Positions 26,619-35,659 of a stretch of DNA of 64,000 nucleotides are shown piece by piece. The notes beneath the pieces are model-generated. The model worked only from the letters and a program-made list of their open reading frames with translations, was not told the origin of the DNA and did not search any database. Within the stretch, counting starts at the first letter, position 1. Each line of letters opens with the position of its first letter. Made by a program: the position numbers and the translations under genes. This DNA comes from Gammaproteobacteria bacterium (GTDB taxonomy: Bacteria > Pseudomonadota > Gammaproteobacteria > SZUA-140), in contig JAKISP010000012.1 of NCBI GenBank assembly GCA_021648525.1, positions 1 to 64,000 of the forward strand. Direction: 5' to 3'.

Positions 26619-26926
26619 TAATCCGCCTCTTTAAATTTCTTTTTAAGATTAGAGAGTCTATTGATCTATTCTGGACGAAGTAGATTGTGTTCTAAAATAT
26701 TCAGATTCAGGGCGCGAATCGCACGTAATAGCGGGCTATTACGAAAATTTGCAGCGCGGAAGATGGATGTTTTAGGTGCAAGATACGAGTTCATGAATGA
26801 ATCAGAGATTCCTTGGTTATTAACTACTACCCAACAATAGCGCTTAAGACTAGCCAGAGTGAGGATAAAAATCCAGTATTTATCGCCTATTAATTTGTAC
26901 TAGTTGTTTAATACCCGCTGTCATCT
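26619..26926. other. Intergenic region with an 8-bp inverted repeat
   Basis: No gene is supported in this 308-base gap between two minus-strand genes. CGTAATAG at 26724-26731 pairs perfectly with CTATTACG at 26736-26743 around CGGG. The flanks (GGGCGCGAATCGC and GCAGCGCGG) are GC-rich compared with the rest of the gap. It may be a dispersed palindromic element or part of the carbonic anhydrase promoter region; nothing else is visible. Confidence 0.5.
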
Positions 26927-27778
26927 CTATTTCAGGGCTCTTATGCGTAAAAAACTAGCAAACCTTGGTAGCCCATTGATTGTTTTTCCGTAGTATTTGT
27001 AGCTAACAAAAGTATCTATCGGTGGTGGTGATTGACGTTCATGATTGCTAAAACCGCTACCGAGACGAAAACGTTTACCCTCAGATGTCTCAACCAGTAA
27101 TGCACCCAGCATTCCCTTGAACTTGCCCTTGCCGGGTAAATGAGCAATCACACGCGCTTCTGCATCCTGGTAAGACTTTACTTTCAGCAGGTCATTACTA
27201 CGTCCAGCTAAATACAAAGCATTACCGTTGTGCAGCATTAACCCTTCACCGCCCGCATCGACGATATCATCAAGTTTAGTCATTAACGCATCGTGACCTG
27301 AAATGCGCGATTGTTCAACCAGATGAAGATAGCGATTGTCTATCCTGGAAAGTAATGTTTTGAGTTTTCGAATACGATCTGTAAACACAACGCCTTTGAG
27401 GGGTAGATCAAAAACCATATAACGGATTTCTTGCCAACCATCACCCGGTTTTTTGTCTCGCACAATACTAACGATACGCTCAAAACTATTACGTTTAATC
27501 CATAGCTCTCCATCGAGCGGCTGTGCTGGAAAGTTAGCAACAAACCACGTGGGTGCATGGTAAACATTGCCTTGTTTTGACAAGAGCTGTTTGCCATTCC
27601 AGTAGGCGCGAACACCATCCAGTTTTTCACTTAACCAGTAATTTTTTATATTGATGCCTTGTGCATAGACATGAGCTAGTGGCAACGGCGGGTGATTCAG
27701 CGCTGATGGATTGGCATTCCCCGAACTCACAAAATAGAATAAAAAGGTCAGGATAAGAGATGTGATGGTTTTTAACAT
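26927..27778 (-). CDS. ligE: ATP-dependent DNA ligase with signal peptide (LigE type)
   Basis: A minimal ATP-dependent DNA ligase of 283 residues carrying an apparent export signal (ITSLILTFLFYFVSSGNA). The nucleotidyltransferase lysine is K52 in the motif I sequence SEKLDGVRAYW; motif III/IIIa (PLDGELWI), motif IV (GGEGLMLHN) and motif V (LLKVKSYQDAEARVI) are intact, followed by a short OB domain. Such periplasmic ligases occur in proteobacteria, often with DNA-uptake systems; comEC is present in this window at 41558-43897. A role in repairing incoming DNA is inference. Confidence 0.93.
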   Translation of the reverse strand: MLKTITSLILTFLFYFVSSGNANPSALNHPPLPLAHVYAQGINIKNYWLSEKLDGVRAYWNGKQLLSKQGNVYHAPTWFVANFPAQPLDGELWIKRNSFERIVSIVRDKKPGDGWQEIRYMVFDLPLKGVVFTDRIRKLKTLLSRIDNRYLHLVEQSRISGHDALMTKLDDIVDAGGEGLMLHNGNALYLAGRSNDLLKVKSYQDAEARVIAHLPGKGKFKGMLGALLVETSEGKRFRLGSGFSNHERQSPPPIDTFVSYKYYGKTINGLPRFASFLRIRALK

Positions 27779-28053
27779 TGTTCCAGACGCGCAGTGTAGT
27801 AAAAATTTCGATAGTGATCGATCTCAGGGGTTTAGATTCCAATATTACTATGAGCTGGTATTTATGGTTGCTTAAGTGACATTAATAGCTATATCGATGC
27901 AGGTACATGGATTACGAAAGAACATCATCTTACCTTGAATTTTAACATTGATATATATATTAAAAATAAACATCCCCTGTTTGGCGTCCAGATTTTGCTC
28001 TTATGTAATGATCATGCCTACCTCCTTTAATAATGCTGTTACACTCTGTTGGC

Positions 28054-29019
28054 ATGAAAGTCGTGTATTTACAAAATCATAAATTGGCATTGCGATTTGA
28101 TCAGGCACTTCCAGCGATAGGGCATGATGAAGTCTTGCTTAAGGTTAAGCTAGCAGGAATTTGCGGCACCGATTTAGCGCTGATAAATGGATACGCCAAT
28201 TTTAACGGTGTACCCGGACACGAGTTCGTGGCAGAGGTTGTTGAAATTGGCGCGGGGATTGATGGCGGTTTGACCGGCAGGCGCGTTGTTGCCGAAATCA
28301 ATCAGTGGTGTGGTGAATGTGACCAATGTGCACAAAAACACTATACCCACTGTCTAAGTCGCCGTGTTATCGGTATTCGAGATCATCAGGGCTGCTTTGC
28401 TGAACAGATCATTGTTAAAGCCAGTACGCTTCATGTTATTCCCGATAGTCTCGATGATCGGCAGGCGATTTTTATTGAACCGCTTGCGGCAGCTTTCCGC
28501 ATTGTTGAGCAACTCCATGCACATGATTACCACGATGTTATGTTGATTGGTGCTGGGCGCCTGGGACAGTTGATTGCACGGGTTATGGTGTTGCAAAAAA
28601 AAACATTAACCGTGGTGGTGCGTCACTCCCAACAATGCAAACTGTTACAGGGTTTACCGCTTAACTGTATTGATGAGTCAGCGGTTGAAGCCAGAACAGT
28701 TGACGTCACAATTGATGCGACAGGTCAGCAGTCTGGTTTGACGCTGGCGCTGCATGCTTTGCGCTCGCAGGGAATCTGTGTGATGAAAAGTAGCTATCCT
28801 TCGCCGTTTGTAGTCGATTTAACAAGGTTGGTAATCGATGAAATTAAGTTACTCGGGTCCCGTTGCGGGCCGTTTTCGATCGCGATTAAAGCACTGGAAG
28901 ATGGTTCGATCGAGACCGAATCCCTGATTGATGCGACTTTCGTTATTGATGATTATCAGGCGGCCTTTGCACTAGCGGATCAAAAAGGTTCGATGAAGGT
29001 GTTAATAAAACCATGCTAA
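28054..29019 (+). CDS. Zinc-dependent medium-chain dehydrogenase
   Basis: A member of the MDR alcohol/polyol dehydrogenase family. It has the catalytic zinc site CGTD followed by GVPGHEFVAEVVEIG, the structural zinc cysteines CGECDQCAQKHYTHC, and a Rossmann glycine motif VMLIGAGRLGQLIA. The length of about 321 is slightly short because the C-terminal lobe is compact. An in-frame ATG at 28033 would add seven residues; MKVVYLQNHKLALRF at 28054 fits the family start better. The substrate cannot be predicted. It stands alone. Confidence 0.88.
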   Translation: MKVVYLQNHKLALRFDQALPAIGHDEVLLKVKLAGICGTDLALINGYANFNGVPGHEFVAEVVEIGAGIDGGLTGRRVVAEINQWCGECDQCAQKHYTHCLSRRVIGIRDHQGCFAEQIIVKASTLHVIPDSLDDRQAIFIEPLAAAFRIVEQLHAHDYHDVMLIGAGRLGQLIARVMVLQKKTLTVVVRHSQQCKLLQGLPLNCIDESAVEARTVDVTIDATGQQSGLTLALHALRSQGICVMKSSYPSPFVVDLTRLVIDEIKLLGSRCGPFSIAIKALEDGSIETESLIDATFVIDDYQAAFALADQKGSMKVLIKPC

Positions 29020-29308
29020 AACTCTGGTAACGGGTGTCAATAAATAAGCTTCGCATCAAGTATTATTAAAGAAAATGCATCTATCTTGTTGTGTTTTATT
29101 ATATTCTTTAATTCGTCAAACAGCATTTTTTAGATATAGCCATTTGCTGCCGCTTGCAACAAACAATTTAAGATGACGTCGCGATGGTTTTTTGTGTAAA
29201 GTCCACGTTACATGGATGGGGTTTTGAATATGTGTAATTTACCTGGAATTTTTTCGACGCATAGCGTCTTAGATTAAATCTGTTAACCAACGATAAAAGG
29301 GGGGAGTC

Positions 29309-29701
29309 ATGAGTCAGCAGGAAAAAGGACAAACAATCAATAGTACCGCGGAAACAGTTTCACCCGATGATGCAGTAACCGATAAAAAAAGTGACCTGGG
29401 CGAACAGTGGTTAAGGCTAGTTTTTATGGTGCTGTTCTGGGTTGCACTGCGAATTAGTGAATTTGTTATTGGATTGACGATGTTGATGCAGTTTGTTTAC
29501 CGTATTTCACAGGGAGAGCACCAGCCTAAATTAATGGCATTTGGTGATAGCCTGTCACAATATGTTGCGTCGATCGCTGAGTATCAAACTTACCAGACGG
29601 AAGAAAAACCATTCCCATTCGGGAAATGGCCTGCGCCTAAAAAGCCAGTGATTAGTAGCAGTGATACTGGAGTGATAGAGGAGGCTAAAGCGCCCGCATA
29701 A
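29309..29701 (+). CDS. DUF4389 membrane protein
   Basis: A 130-residue DUF4389-family protein. One amphipathic to hydrophobic membrane stretch (WLRLVFMVLFWVALRISEF then VIGLTMLMQFVYRI) is followed by the conserved QPKLMAFGDSLSQYVASIAEY and a soluble tail (FPFGKWP). The family is widespread in gammaproteobacteria without known function. GGGGGGAG before the ATG is a strong ribosome site. A terminator follows. The 289-base gap upstream contains no recognisable gene. Confidence 0.85.
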   Translation: MSQQEKGQTINSTAETVSPDDAVTDKKSDLGEQWLRLVFMVLFWVALRISEFVIGLTMLMQFVYRISQGEHQPKLMAFGDSLSQYVASIAEYQTYQTEEKPFPFGKWPAPKKPVISSSDTGVIEEAKAPA

Positions 29702-29718
29702 CCTGGCTTTTCAAGTAT

Positions 29719-29755
29719 AAAAAAGCCCGAGTCAACTTTGCCCCGGGCTTTTTTA
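29719..29755. terminator. Rho-independent terminator after DUF4389 gene
   Basis: AAAAAAGCCCG at 29719-29729 pairs with CGGGCTTTTTT at 29744-29754, with symmetric A and T runs. It lies between convergent genes and can act in both directions. Confidence 0.85.
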
Positions 29756-29772
29756 CATTTTCCTGTTAGCGT

Positions 29773-30813
29773 TTAGCGTTTGTAACCCGTCAAGAGCATA
29801 AAGGGGCTTGGTGCTGGCATCTGCTCGGATTTAATATCGATAAAACCAACCTCGTTCATAATGGCTTCCATTTCAGTGGTCGAATAAGATGAACCACCAA
29901 TGGTGTTGATGATCTGATTAACACCGATCATTGCCGCAAGCTCCGGGCCATTTTTCTCGGGGTTTAATAGCTGTTCCTGAATCATAATGACACCATCTTT
30001 GTTCATCGAGTCATAACATTTTTGCAGTAACTTCTTAATGTTTTCTGGCGACTCCTGATTGGTCATTGATGAAAGTAGCATCGCATCATTACTATCGCCA
30101 AGGCTGTCAGTATTATAATCACCAGGGCGCAGTTCCACTCGATCCTGCATGTTGAATTGATTAACGATCTCCTGTGCAATTTCCAGATTCTGCGCACGAT
30201 CCATTGCGACTGCATGTAGGCCATCGTAACGTTCACAAAATTTAACTGAAAAAGTGGAAGGGCCACAGCCGACATCCATTAACTGTTTTTTACCGGTCAA
30301 ATCAACCATACCAGTCAGTACGTCAGACTGAGAGAGTGCCCGGTTATGCATCCCCATCATGTAGTCTCGGGTCTCCTGATCTGAATATTCCTGGTGCATC
30401 AATGCCGATGGTTTACCGGTCATCACGGTGTTGTATAGACCACCCCATGCCTCATACCAGTTTTCAAACATATAGACAATGCCACCCTGGTAAAACTGGC
30501 TGGAGTTGGTGAGGAAGGTTTGACCAAACTGGTTGTTGCTAAATGTGTCACCATCGCGAGCAAGAAAGTCGATTGAAACAAGCGCGCTTAAAAGCCCACC
30601 CAGGCAGCGGCGATCGGCACCCGTCGCAGCGGTCAGTGCATCAAGCGTCTGGGGGGTGCCATCCAGCAGGTTGAAGATATCTAATCGGTTGGCTGCATGC
30701 AGCGCGCAGGAGTGCCAGTAGCCAGATGCAACCTGCATCACTTTCATTGGGTCCATGCCTTCTGGTAGTGCCCAACTATCGTTGCTTTTGTTTTTATCCC
30801 ATGATTCAGACAT
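29773..30813 (-). CDS. SAM-dependent O-methyltransferase-like protein
   Basis: This protein resembles family 2 O-methyltransferases: an N-terminal winged-helix dimerisation domain (MQVASGYWHSCALHAANRLDIF then LTAATGADRRCLGGLLSALV) and a C-terminal Rossmann fold with the SAM motif LMDVGCGPSTFSVKF. I start at the ATG at 30813 (MSESWDKNKSND); a longer frame to 30993 would add about 60 residues that look random. About 346 residues. The substrate is unknown; a small hydroxylated or thiol metabolite is possible. It is convergent with the DUF4389 gene. Confidence 0.85.
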   Translation of the reverse strand: MSESWDKNKSNDSWALPEGMDPMKVMQVASGYWHSCALHAANRLDIFNLLDGTPQTLDALTAATGADRRCLGGLLSALVSIDFLARDGDTFSNNQFGQTFLTNSSQFYQGGIVYMFENWYEAWGGLYNTVMTGKPSALMHQEYSDQETRDYMMGMHNRALSQSDVLTGMVDLTGKKQLMDVGCGPSTFSVKFCERYDGLHAVAMDRAQNLEIAQEIVNQFNMQDRVELRPGDYNTDSLGDSNDAMLLSSMTNQESPENIKKLLQKCYDSMNKDGVIMIQEQLLNPEKNGPELAAMIGVNQIINTIGGSSYSTTEMEAIMNEVGFIDIKSEQMPAPSPFMLLTGYKR

Positions 30814-31134
30814 TGAGTTTCTCTTTGAAATTTTGATACAGGAAATATCGCTAATTGAAGCGGAAATATGAATGATAGTGGGTGATTTGTCCAGTCCAGT
30901 CCAGTCCTGGAGACTGTCGGACTTCGGTAATCGTCGCGAGGAAAAACCATAGAGAGTGATCTTGAGGCCTGTTTTTTTAATGATATTGGCCATATACGAT
31001 TATCGTTTGATACGTCGCGTTGCGAGATATCTGTAGTGGTTGCTGTGTTTTGCCATTTTCACAAAAATATAGTGCTAACCCCTTTTATTACTTGAAATTA
31101 GTGGGCTAAATCCTGTATCTTACGCCGTCTATGA
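30814..31134. promoter_or_regulatory. Intergenic region before tRNA-Val
   Basis: The 320-base gap holds the methyltransferase promoter (minus) and the tRNA promoter (plus). TCCAG repeats three times at 30893-30906 (CCAGTCCAGTCCAGTCC), a short tandem run. A plus-strand promoter, TTGAAA at 31092-31097 and TATCTT at 31116-31121 with 18-nt spacing and a GC-rich discriminator, precedes the tRNA by 13 bases. Confidence 0.5.
31092..31121 (+). promoter_or_regulatory. Probable sigma-70 promoter of tRNA-Val
   Basis: The -35 element TTGAAA and the -10 element TATCTT are separated by 18 nt. The ACGCCG discriminator after the -10 is GC-rich, as in stable RNA promoters under stringent control. The mature tRNA begins 13 bases later. 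Confidence 0.5.
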
Positions 31135-31211
31135 AGACGCGTAGCTCAGCTGGTTAGAGCACCACCTTGACATGGTGGGGGTCGTTGGTTCGAATCCAAT
31201 CGCGTCTACCA
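31135..31211 (+). tRNA. tRNA-Val (anticodon GAC)
   Basis: A 77-nt cloverleaf with encoded CCA. The acceptor stem pairs AGACGCG (31135-31141) with CGCGTCT (31201-31207). The D-arm is GCTCAGCTGGTTAGAGC; the anticodon stem CCACC/GGTGG surrounds the loop TTGACAT, giving anticodon GAC for valine; the T-arm holds GGTTCGAATCC. It precedes thrS by 73 bases. Confidence 0.97.
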
Positions 31212-31284
31212 GATTCTATAGCACTGTTTATCAGCGTGATATACGGTGCTTTTTTATAGTTAGCCGGATATTCCAGAGCTGCAA

Positions 31285-33210
31285 ATGCCTACAGTAACAC
31301 TTCCAGACGGTAGTCAACGCCAATTCGACCAGACGGTCACTTTGATGGATGTTGCCACATCCATCGGTGCTGGACTTGCCAAAGCAACCCTCGCAGGCAA
31401 GATTGATGGGGTGCTTGTTGATGCCTCAACCCTGATCGAAAAAGATGTCAGTGTGGTGATCATTACCGAGCGTGATGAAGAAGGGCTGGAGATTATCCGC
31501 CACTCGACTGCGCATCTACTAGCGCAGGCGGTGAAATTGCTATTTCCATCCGCCCAGGTGACCATTGGCCCTGTGATTGAAGATGGCTTCTATTACGATT
31601 TTGCTTATGAAAAGAGCTTTACACCAGAAGATTTGAGTGCGATTGAAAAGAAGATGAGCGAACTTGTCTCTCAAAATCTTCCAGTTAGCCGTAGCGTGAT
31701 GGTGCGTGAAGAGGCAATCGAGTTTTTCCGTGGTTCAGGTGAACATTATAAAGCCGAGTTAATTGAAGCAATCCCAGCCAACGAAGCGCTGTCGCTTTAT
31801 CAACAGGGTGATTTTATTGATCTCTGCCGTGGCCCACATGTACCGAGCACTGGCAAATTAAAACACTTTAAACTGATGAAGCTGGCGGGTGCTTACTGGC
31901 GTGGCGATTCGAAAAATGAAATGTTGCAGCGTATTTACGGCACCGCATGGAAGGATAAAAAAGCGCTTAAAGCATATCTGCACCGCCTTGAAGAGGCAGG
32001 TAAGCGAGATCACCGAAAAATAGCCAAAAAACTAGACCTGTACCATATCCAGGAAGAAGCACCGGGAATGATCTTCTGGCACGATAACGGTTGGACAATC
32101 TACCGTGAAGTCGAGCAATACATTCGTAACGTATTGAAGCAGAATGACTATTCTGAAGTGCGTACACCTCAGGTCGTAGATAAATCGTTATGGGTTAAAT
32201 CTGGCCACTGGGAAAAATTCAGTGACGATATGTTTACCACACATTCGGAAAATCGTGATTACGCGATTAAGCCGATGAACTGCCCGTGCCACGTACAAAT
32301 CTATAATCAGGGGCTGAAGAGCTACCGAGATCTGCCGTTACGAATGGCTGAATTTGGTTCTTGTCTGCGAAATGAGCCGTCAGGTACGTTACACGGTTTG
32401 ATGCGCCTGCGGAATTTTGTGCAGGATGATGCCCATATATTCTGTACCGAAGCGCAGATTCAGTCAGAAGTGTCTAATTTTATTGACCTGCTATATCAGG
32501 TTTACGCTGATTTTGGTTTCAATGACATCATTATTAAGCTTTCGACCCGCCCAGAAAACCGAGTGGGTGACGATGCAGAATGGGATAAATCAGAGCTTGC
32601 GCTTGAAGAAGCGCTGAATAACAAAGGGCTGGATTGGGATCTGCAGCCGGGTGAAGGTGCTTTTTATGGCCCTAAGATTGAATTCTCGCTCAAAGATTGT
32701 CTGGGCCGTGTATGGCAATGTGGCACGATTCAGGTCGATTTTTCGATGCCAGGGCGTCTTGATGCGCAATTTATCGCCGAAGATGGCTCAAAGCAGGTGC
32801 CGGTGATGTTGCACCGTGCAATTTTGGGGTCTCTGGAGCGTTTTATCGGGATTTTGATCGAAGAGCATGCCGGTTTCTTCCCAACCTGGCTCTCACCACA
32901 GCATGTGGTGGTGCTTAATATTACCGATAAACAGTCCGAATATGTGCAAGAAGTCACCAAAAGATTGATGGAACGTGGGTTCAGAGCGAAATCAGACTTG
33001 AGAAATGAGAAGATAAGCTTTAAAATCCGCGAACATACACTACAACGTGTACCATACTTGCTGGTGATAGGGGATCGGGAAGTCGATGGTAATCTCGTGG
33101 CTGTGCGCACGCGAAATGGCGAAGATCTTGGAAGCATGTCCCTGGATGCCTTTATAGATCATATTAATGCCGATATCGCGAGCCACGGCCGTGTTGTTCT
33201 GGAGGAATAG
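31285..33210 (+). CDS. thrS: Threonyl-tRNA synthetase
   Basis: ThrS charges tRNA-Thr and edits mischarged serine. The 641-residue protein has the N-terminal TGS domain, the editing domain with [12 protein letters not shown] and the [12 protein letters not shown] zinc-like region, and the class II catalytic core (motif 2 [18 protein letters not shown], zinc ligands including the [11 protein letters not shown] cysteine, motif 3 [15 protein letters not shown]), then an anticodon-binding domain. It leads the thrS-infC-rpmI-rplT-pheS-pheT-ihfA block. Its last bases hold the ribosome site (GGAGGA) of infC. Confidence 0.98.
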   Translation: MPTVTLPDGSQRQFDQTVTLMDVATSIGAGLAKATLAGKIDGVLVDASTLIEKDVSVVIITERDEEGLEIIRHSTAHLLAQAVKLLFPSAQVTIGPVIEDGFYYDFAYEKSFTPEDLSAIEKKMSELVSQNLPVSRSVMVREEAIEFFRGSGEHYKAELIEAIPANEALSLYQQGDFIDLCRGPHVPSTGKLKHFKLMKLAGAYWRGDSKNEMLQRIYGTAWKDKKALKAYLHRLEEAGKRDHRKIAKKLDLYHIQEEAPGMIFWHDNGWTIYREVEQYIRNVLKQNDYSEVRTPQVVDKSLWVKSGHWEKFSDDMFTTHSENRDYAIKPMNCPCHVQIYNQGLKSYRDLPLRMAEFGSCLRNEPSGTLHGLMRLRNFVQDDAHIFCTEAQIQSEVSNFIDLLYQVYADFGFNDIIIKLSTRPENRVGDDAEWDKSELALEEALNNKGLDWDLQPGEGAFYGPKIEFSLKDCLGRVWQCGTIQVDFSMPGRLDAQFIAEDGSKQVPVMLHRAILGSLERFIGILIEEHAGFFPTWLSPQHVVVLNITDKQSEYVQEVTKRLMERGFRAKSDLRNEKISFKIREHTLQRVPYLLVIGDREVDGNLVAVRTRNGEDLGSMSLDAFIDHINADIASHGRVVLEE

Positions 33211-33213
33211 GAA

Positions 33214-33735
33214 ATCGCTGGAGAAAAAGATCTGCGCTTAAATGACGAAATCAACGTACCGCAAGTACGTTTGATTGGAGCTGATGGCGAACAAGCAGGT
33301 GTTGTTGCAATTAATGATGCAATGAAAATGGCCGAAGAGGCTGAACTAGATCTCGTTGAGATCGTTCCCAATGGAGAGCCGCCAGTCTGTAGAATTATGG
33401 ACTTTGGTAAGCATCTGTTTGAGCTTAGCAAAAAGAAGCATGCGGCGAAGAAGAAACAGAAACAGATCCAGGTAAAAGAAGTAAAGTTTCGACCAGGGAC
33501 GGAAGAGGGCGACTATCAGGTAAAACTACGCAACCTGACTCGTTTTCTAGATGCCGGGGATAAGGCAAAGGTCACGTTAAGATTCCGTGGCCGCGAAATG
33601 GCTCATCAGGAGATAGGCCGAAAATTGTTGCAAAGGATTGAAGTCGACCTGAAAGAACTCGGAACGGTTGAGCAATTTCCGCGGATGGAAGGGCGCCAGA
33701 TGGTGATGGTGCTAGCCCCCATTAAAAAGAAATAG
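33214..33735 (+). CDS. infC: Translation initiation factor IF-3, AUC start
   Basis: IF-3 binds the 30S subunit and proofreads start-codon choice. No ATG, GTG or TTG gives the full N-terminus. The frame opens from ATC at 33214 ([22 protein letters not shown]), ten bases downstream of a strong GGAGGA at 33201-33206 and only three bases after the thrS stop. The predicted length of 173 matches the family; an ATG at 33271 would delete 19 conserved residues. A rare start codon (AUU in E. coli) is known to let IF-3 repress its own synthesis, and AUC should do the same. [11 protein letters not shown] and [14 protein letters not shown] are family motifs. Confidence 0.95.
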   Translation: MAGEKDLRLNDEINVPQVRLIGADGEQAGVVAINDAMKMAEEAELDLVEIVPNGEPPVCRIMDFGKHLFELSKKKHAAKKKQKQIQVKEVKFRPGTEEGDYQVKLRNLTRFLDAGDKAKVTLRFRGREMAHQEIGRKLLQRIEVDLKELGTVEQFPRMEGRQMVMVLAPIKKK

Positions 33736-33799
33736 CTCATCCTGCTCTATAGTAACAGCAGGGTCAAAATTATTAAGACCAAATGCGGAGTTATAAGTA

Positions 33800-33997
33800 A
33801 TGCCAAAGATCAAGAGTCATAGTGGAGCTGCTAAGCGTTTCAAGCGCACAGCATCAGGTTCCTTTAAACGCGGACAATCACACCGTAGCCATATTTTGAC
33901 GAAAAAAAGTACCAAGCGTAAGCGTCATCTACGTATCGGTGCCATTATTTGTCAGGCTGATACCAGAATGGTCAGCCGTATGTTGCCATATAGCTAA
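33800..33997 (+). CDS. rpmI: 50S ribosomal protein L35
   Basis: L35 is a small basic protein of the large ribosomal subunit. The 65-residue product begins [20 protein letters not shown], the universal family start, and ends in a [11 protein letters not shown]-type basic region. It lies between infC and rplT; in relatives this operon is controlled by L20 binding to the infC-rpmI leader, and the 64-base gap here would be the place for such a structure. Confidence 0.98.
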   Translation: MPKIKSHSGAAKRFKRTASGSFKRGQSHRSHILTKKSTKRKRHLRIGAIICQADTRMVSRMLPYS

Positions 33998-34014
33998 GCG
34001 AGGAGTGATTAGAC

Positions 34015-34368
34015 ATGCCTAGAGTAAAACGTGGTGTCACCGCTCACGCCAGACACAAAAAAATATTAAAGCAAGCGAAAGGCTATCGTGGACGTCGTAA
34101 AAACGTCTATCGTGTTGCGGTTCAGGCCGTCACCAAAGCGGGTCAGTATGCTTATCGCGATCGTCGTCAGAGAAAGCGTCAGTTCCGTGCGCTCTGGATT
34201 ATCCGTATCAATGCGGCAGCCAGAGAGTGTGGGCTTTCATACAGCCGTTTGATTAACGGTCTGAAGAAAGCAGCGATCGAGATTGATCGTAAGGTGCTTG
34301 CTGATTTAGCTGTATTTGATAAGGTTGCATTTGCTGCCATTGCAGAAAAAGCAAAGGCCAGCCTCTAA
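34015..34368 (+). CDS. rplT: 50S ribosomal protein L20
   Basis: L20 is an early assembly protein of the 50S subunit and a translational repressor of its operon in relatives. The 117-residue product shows [20 protein letters not shown] and [15 protein letters not shown] at its N-terminus and the globular C-terminal [19 protein letters not shown]. It follows rpmI by 17 bases with an AGGAG ribosome site. Confidence 0.99.
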   Translation: MPRVKRGVTAHARHKKILKQAKGYRGRRKNVYRVAVQAVTKAGQYAYRDRRQRKRQFRALWIIRINAAARECGLSYSRLINGLKKAAIEIDRKVLADLAVFDKVAFAAIAEKAKASL

Positions 34369-34434
34369 TACTGAAAGCAACACCGTTTTTATCCCGAATA
34401 TTATTTAATGTTCTGGGTTTAAAGACAGACAGAG

Positions 34435-34465
34435 AGGGGAAAGGCCAATGCCTTTCCCCTTTTTT
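34435..34465 (+). terminator. Terminator or attenuator between rplT and pheS
   Basis: AGGGGAAAGGC at 34435-34445 pairs perfectly with GCCTTTCCCCT at 34450-34460 around CAAT, followed by a run of T. In E. coli this position holds the pheST attenuator with the short Phe-rich pheM leader; no Phe-rich leader peptide was found here, so plain termination with partial readthrough or a separate pheS promoter is possible. Confidence 0.85.
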
Positions 34466-34514
34466 GTTGGGCCTGGATAAACAGATTCCCTATTTAGAAT
34501 TAAGCAGGATGTAA

Positions 34515-35534
<1,020 letters not shown>

Positions 35535-35659
35535 AAATAAGGGGAAAGGGAAAAGGTAAAATAGGAAAGGGAAGAGATAAAAGCATTATGGGTAGAATAT
35601 TTTGACTACTCGCTTTTTTATTTTTGCTCTTTACTCTTGTATCTTTTCCCTGAATTTAT
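35535..35659 (+). other. Purine-tract / pyrimidine-tract spacer between pheS and pheT
   Basis: The first half is a purine-rich run with repeated GGGAAA and GGAAAGGG units (35540-35580); the last part is a pyrimidine-rich run ending TATCTTTTCCCTG (35640-35655). The two can pair: AGGGAAAAG-type sequence with CTTTTCCCT, and inside it GATAAAAGC with GCTTTTTTAT. The result is a long imperfect hairpin spanning nearly the whole gap. pheS and pheT are usually separated by a few bases, so this looks like an inserted palindromic element or a regulatory structure. Confidence 0.6.

Noticed and set aside
30814-30993. N-terminal extension of the methyltransferase
   Set aside because: The extra 60 residues look random, while MSESWDKNKSND at 30813 fits the usual start with a purine-rich site upstream.
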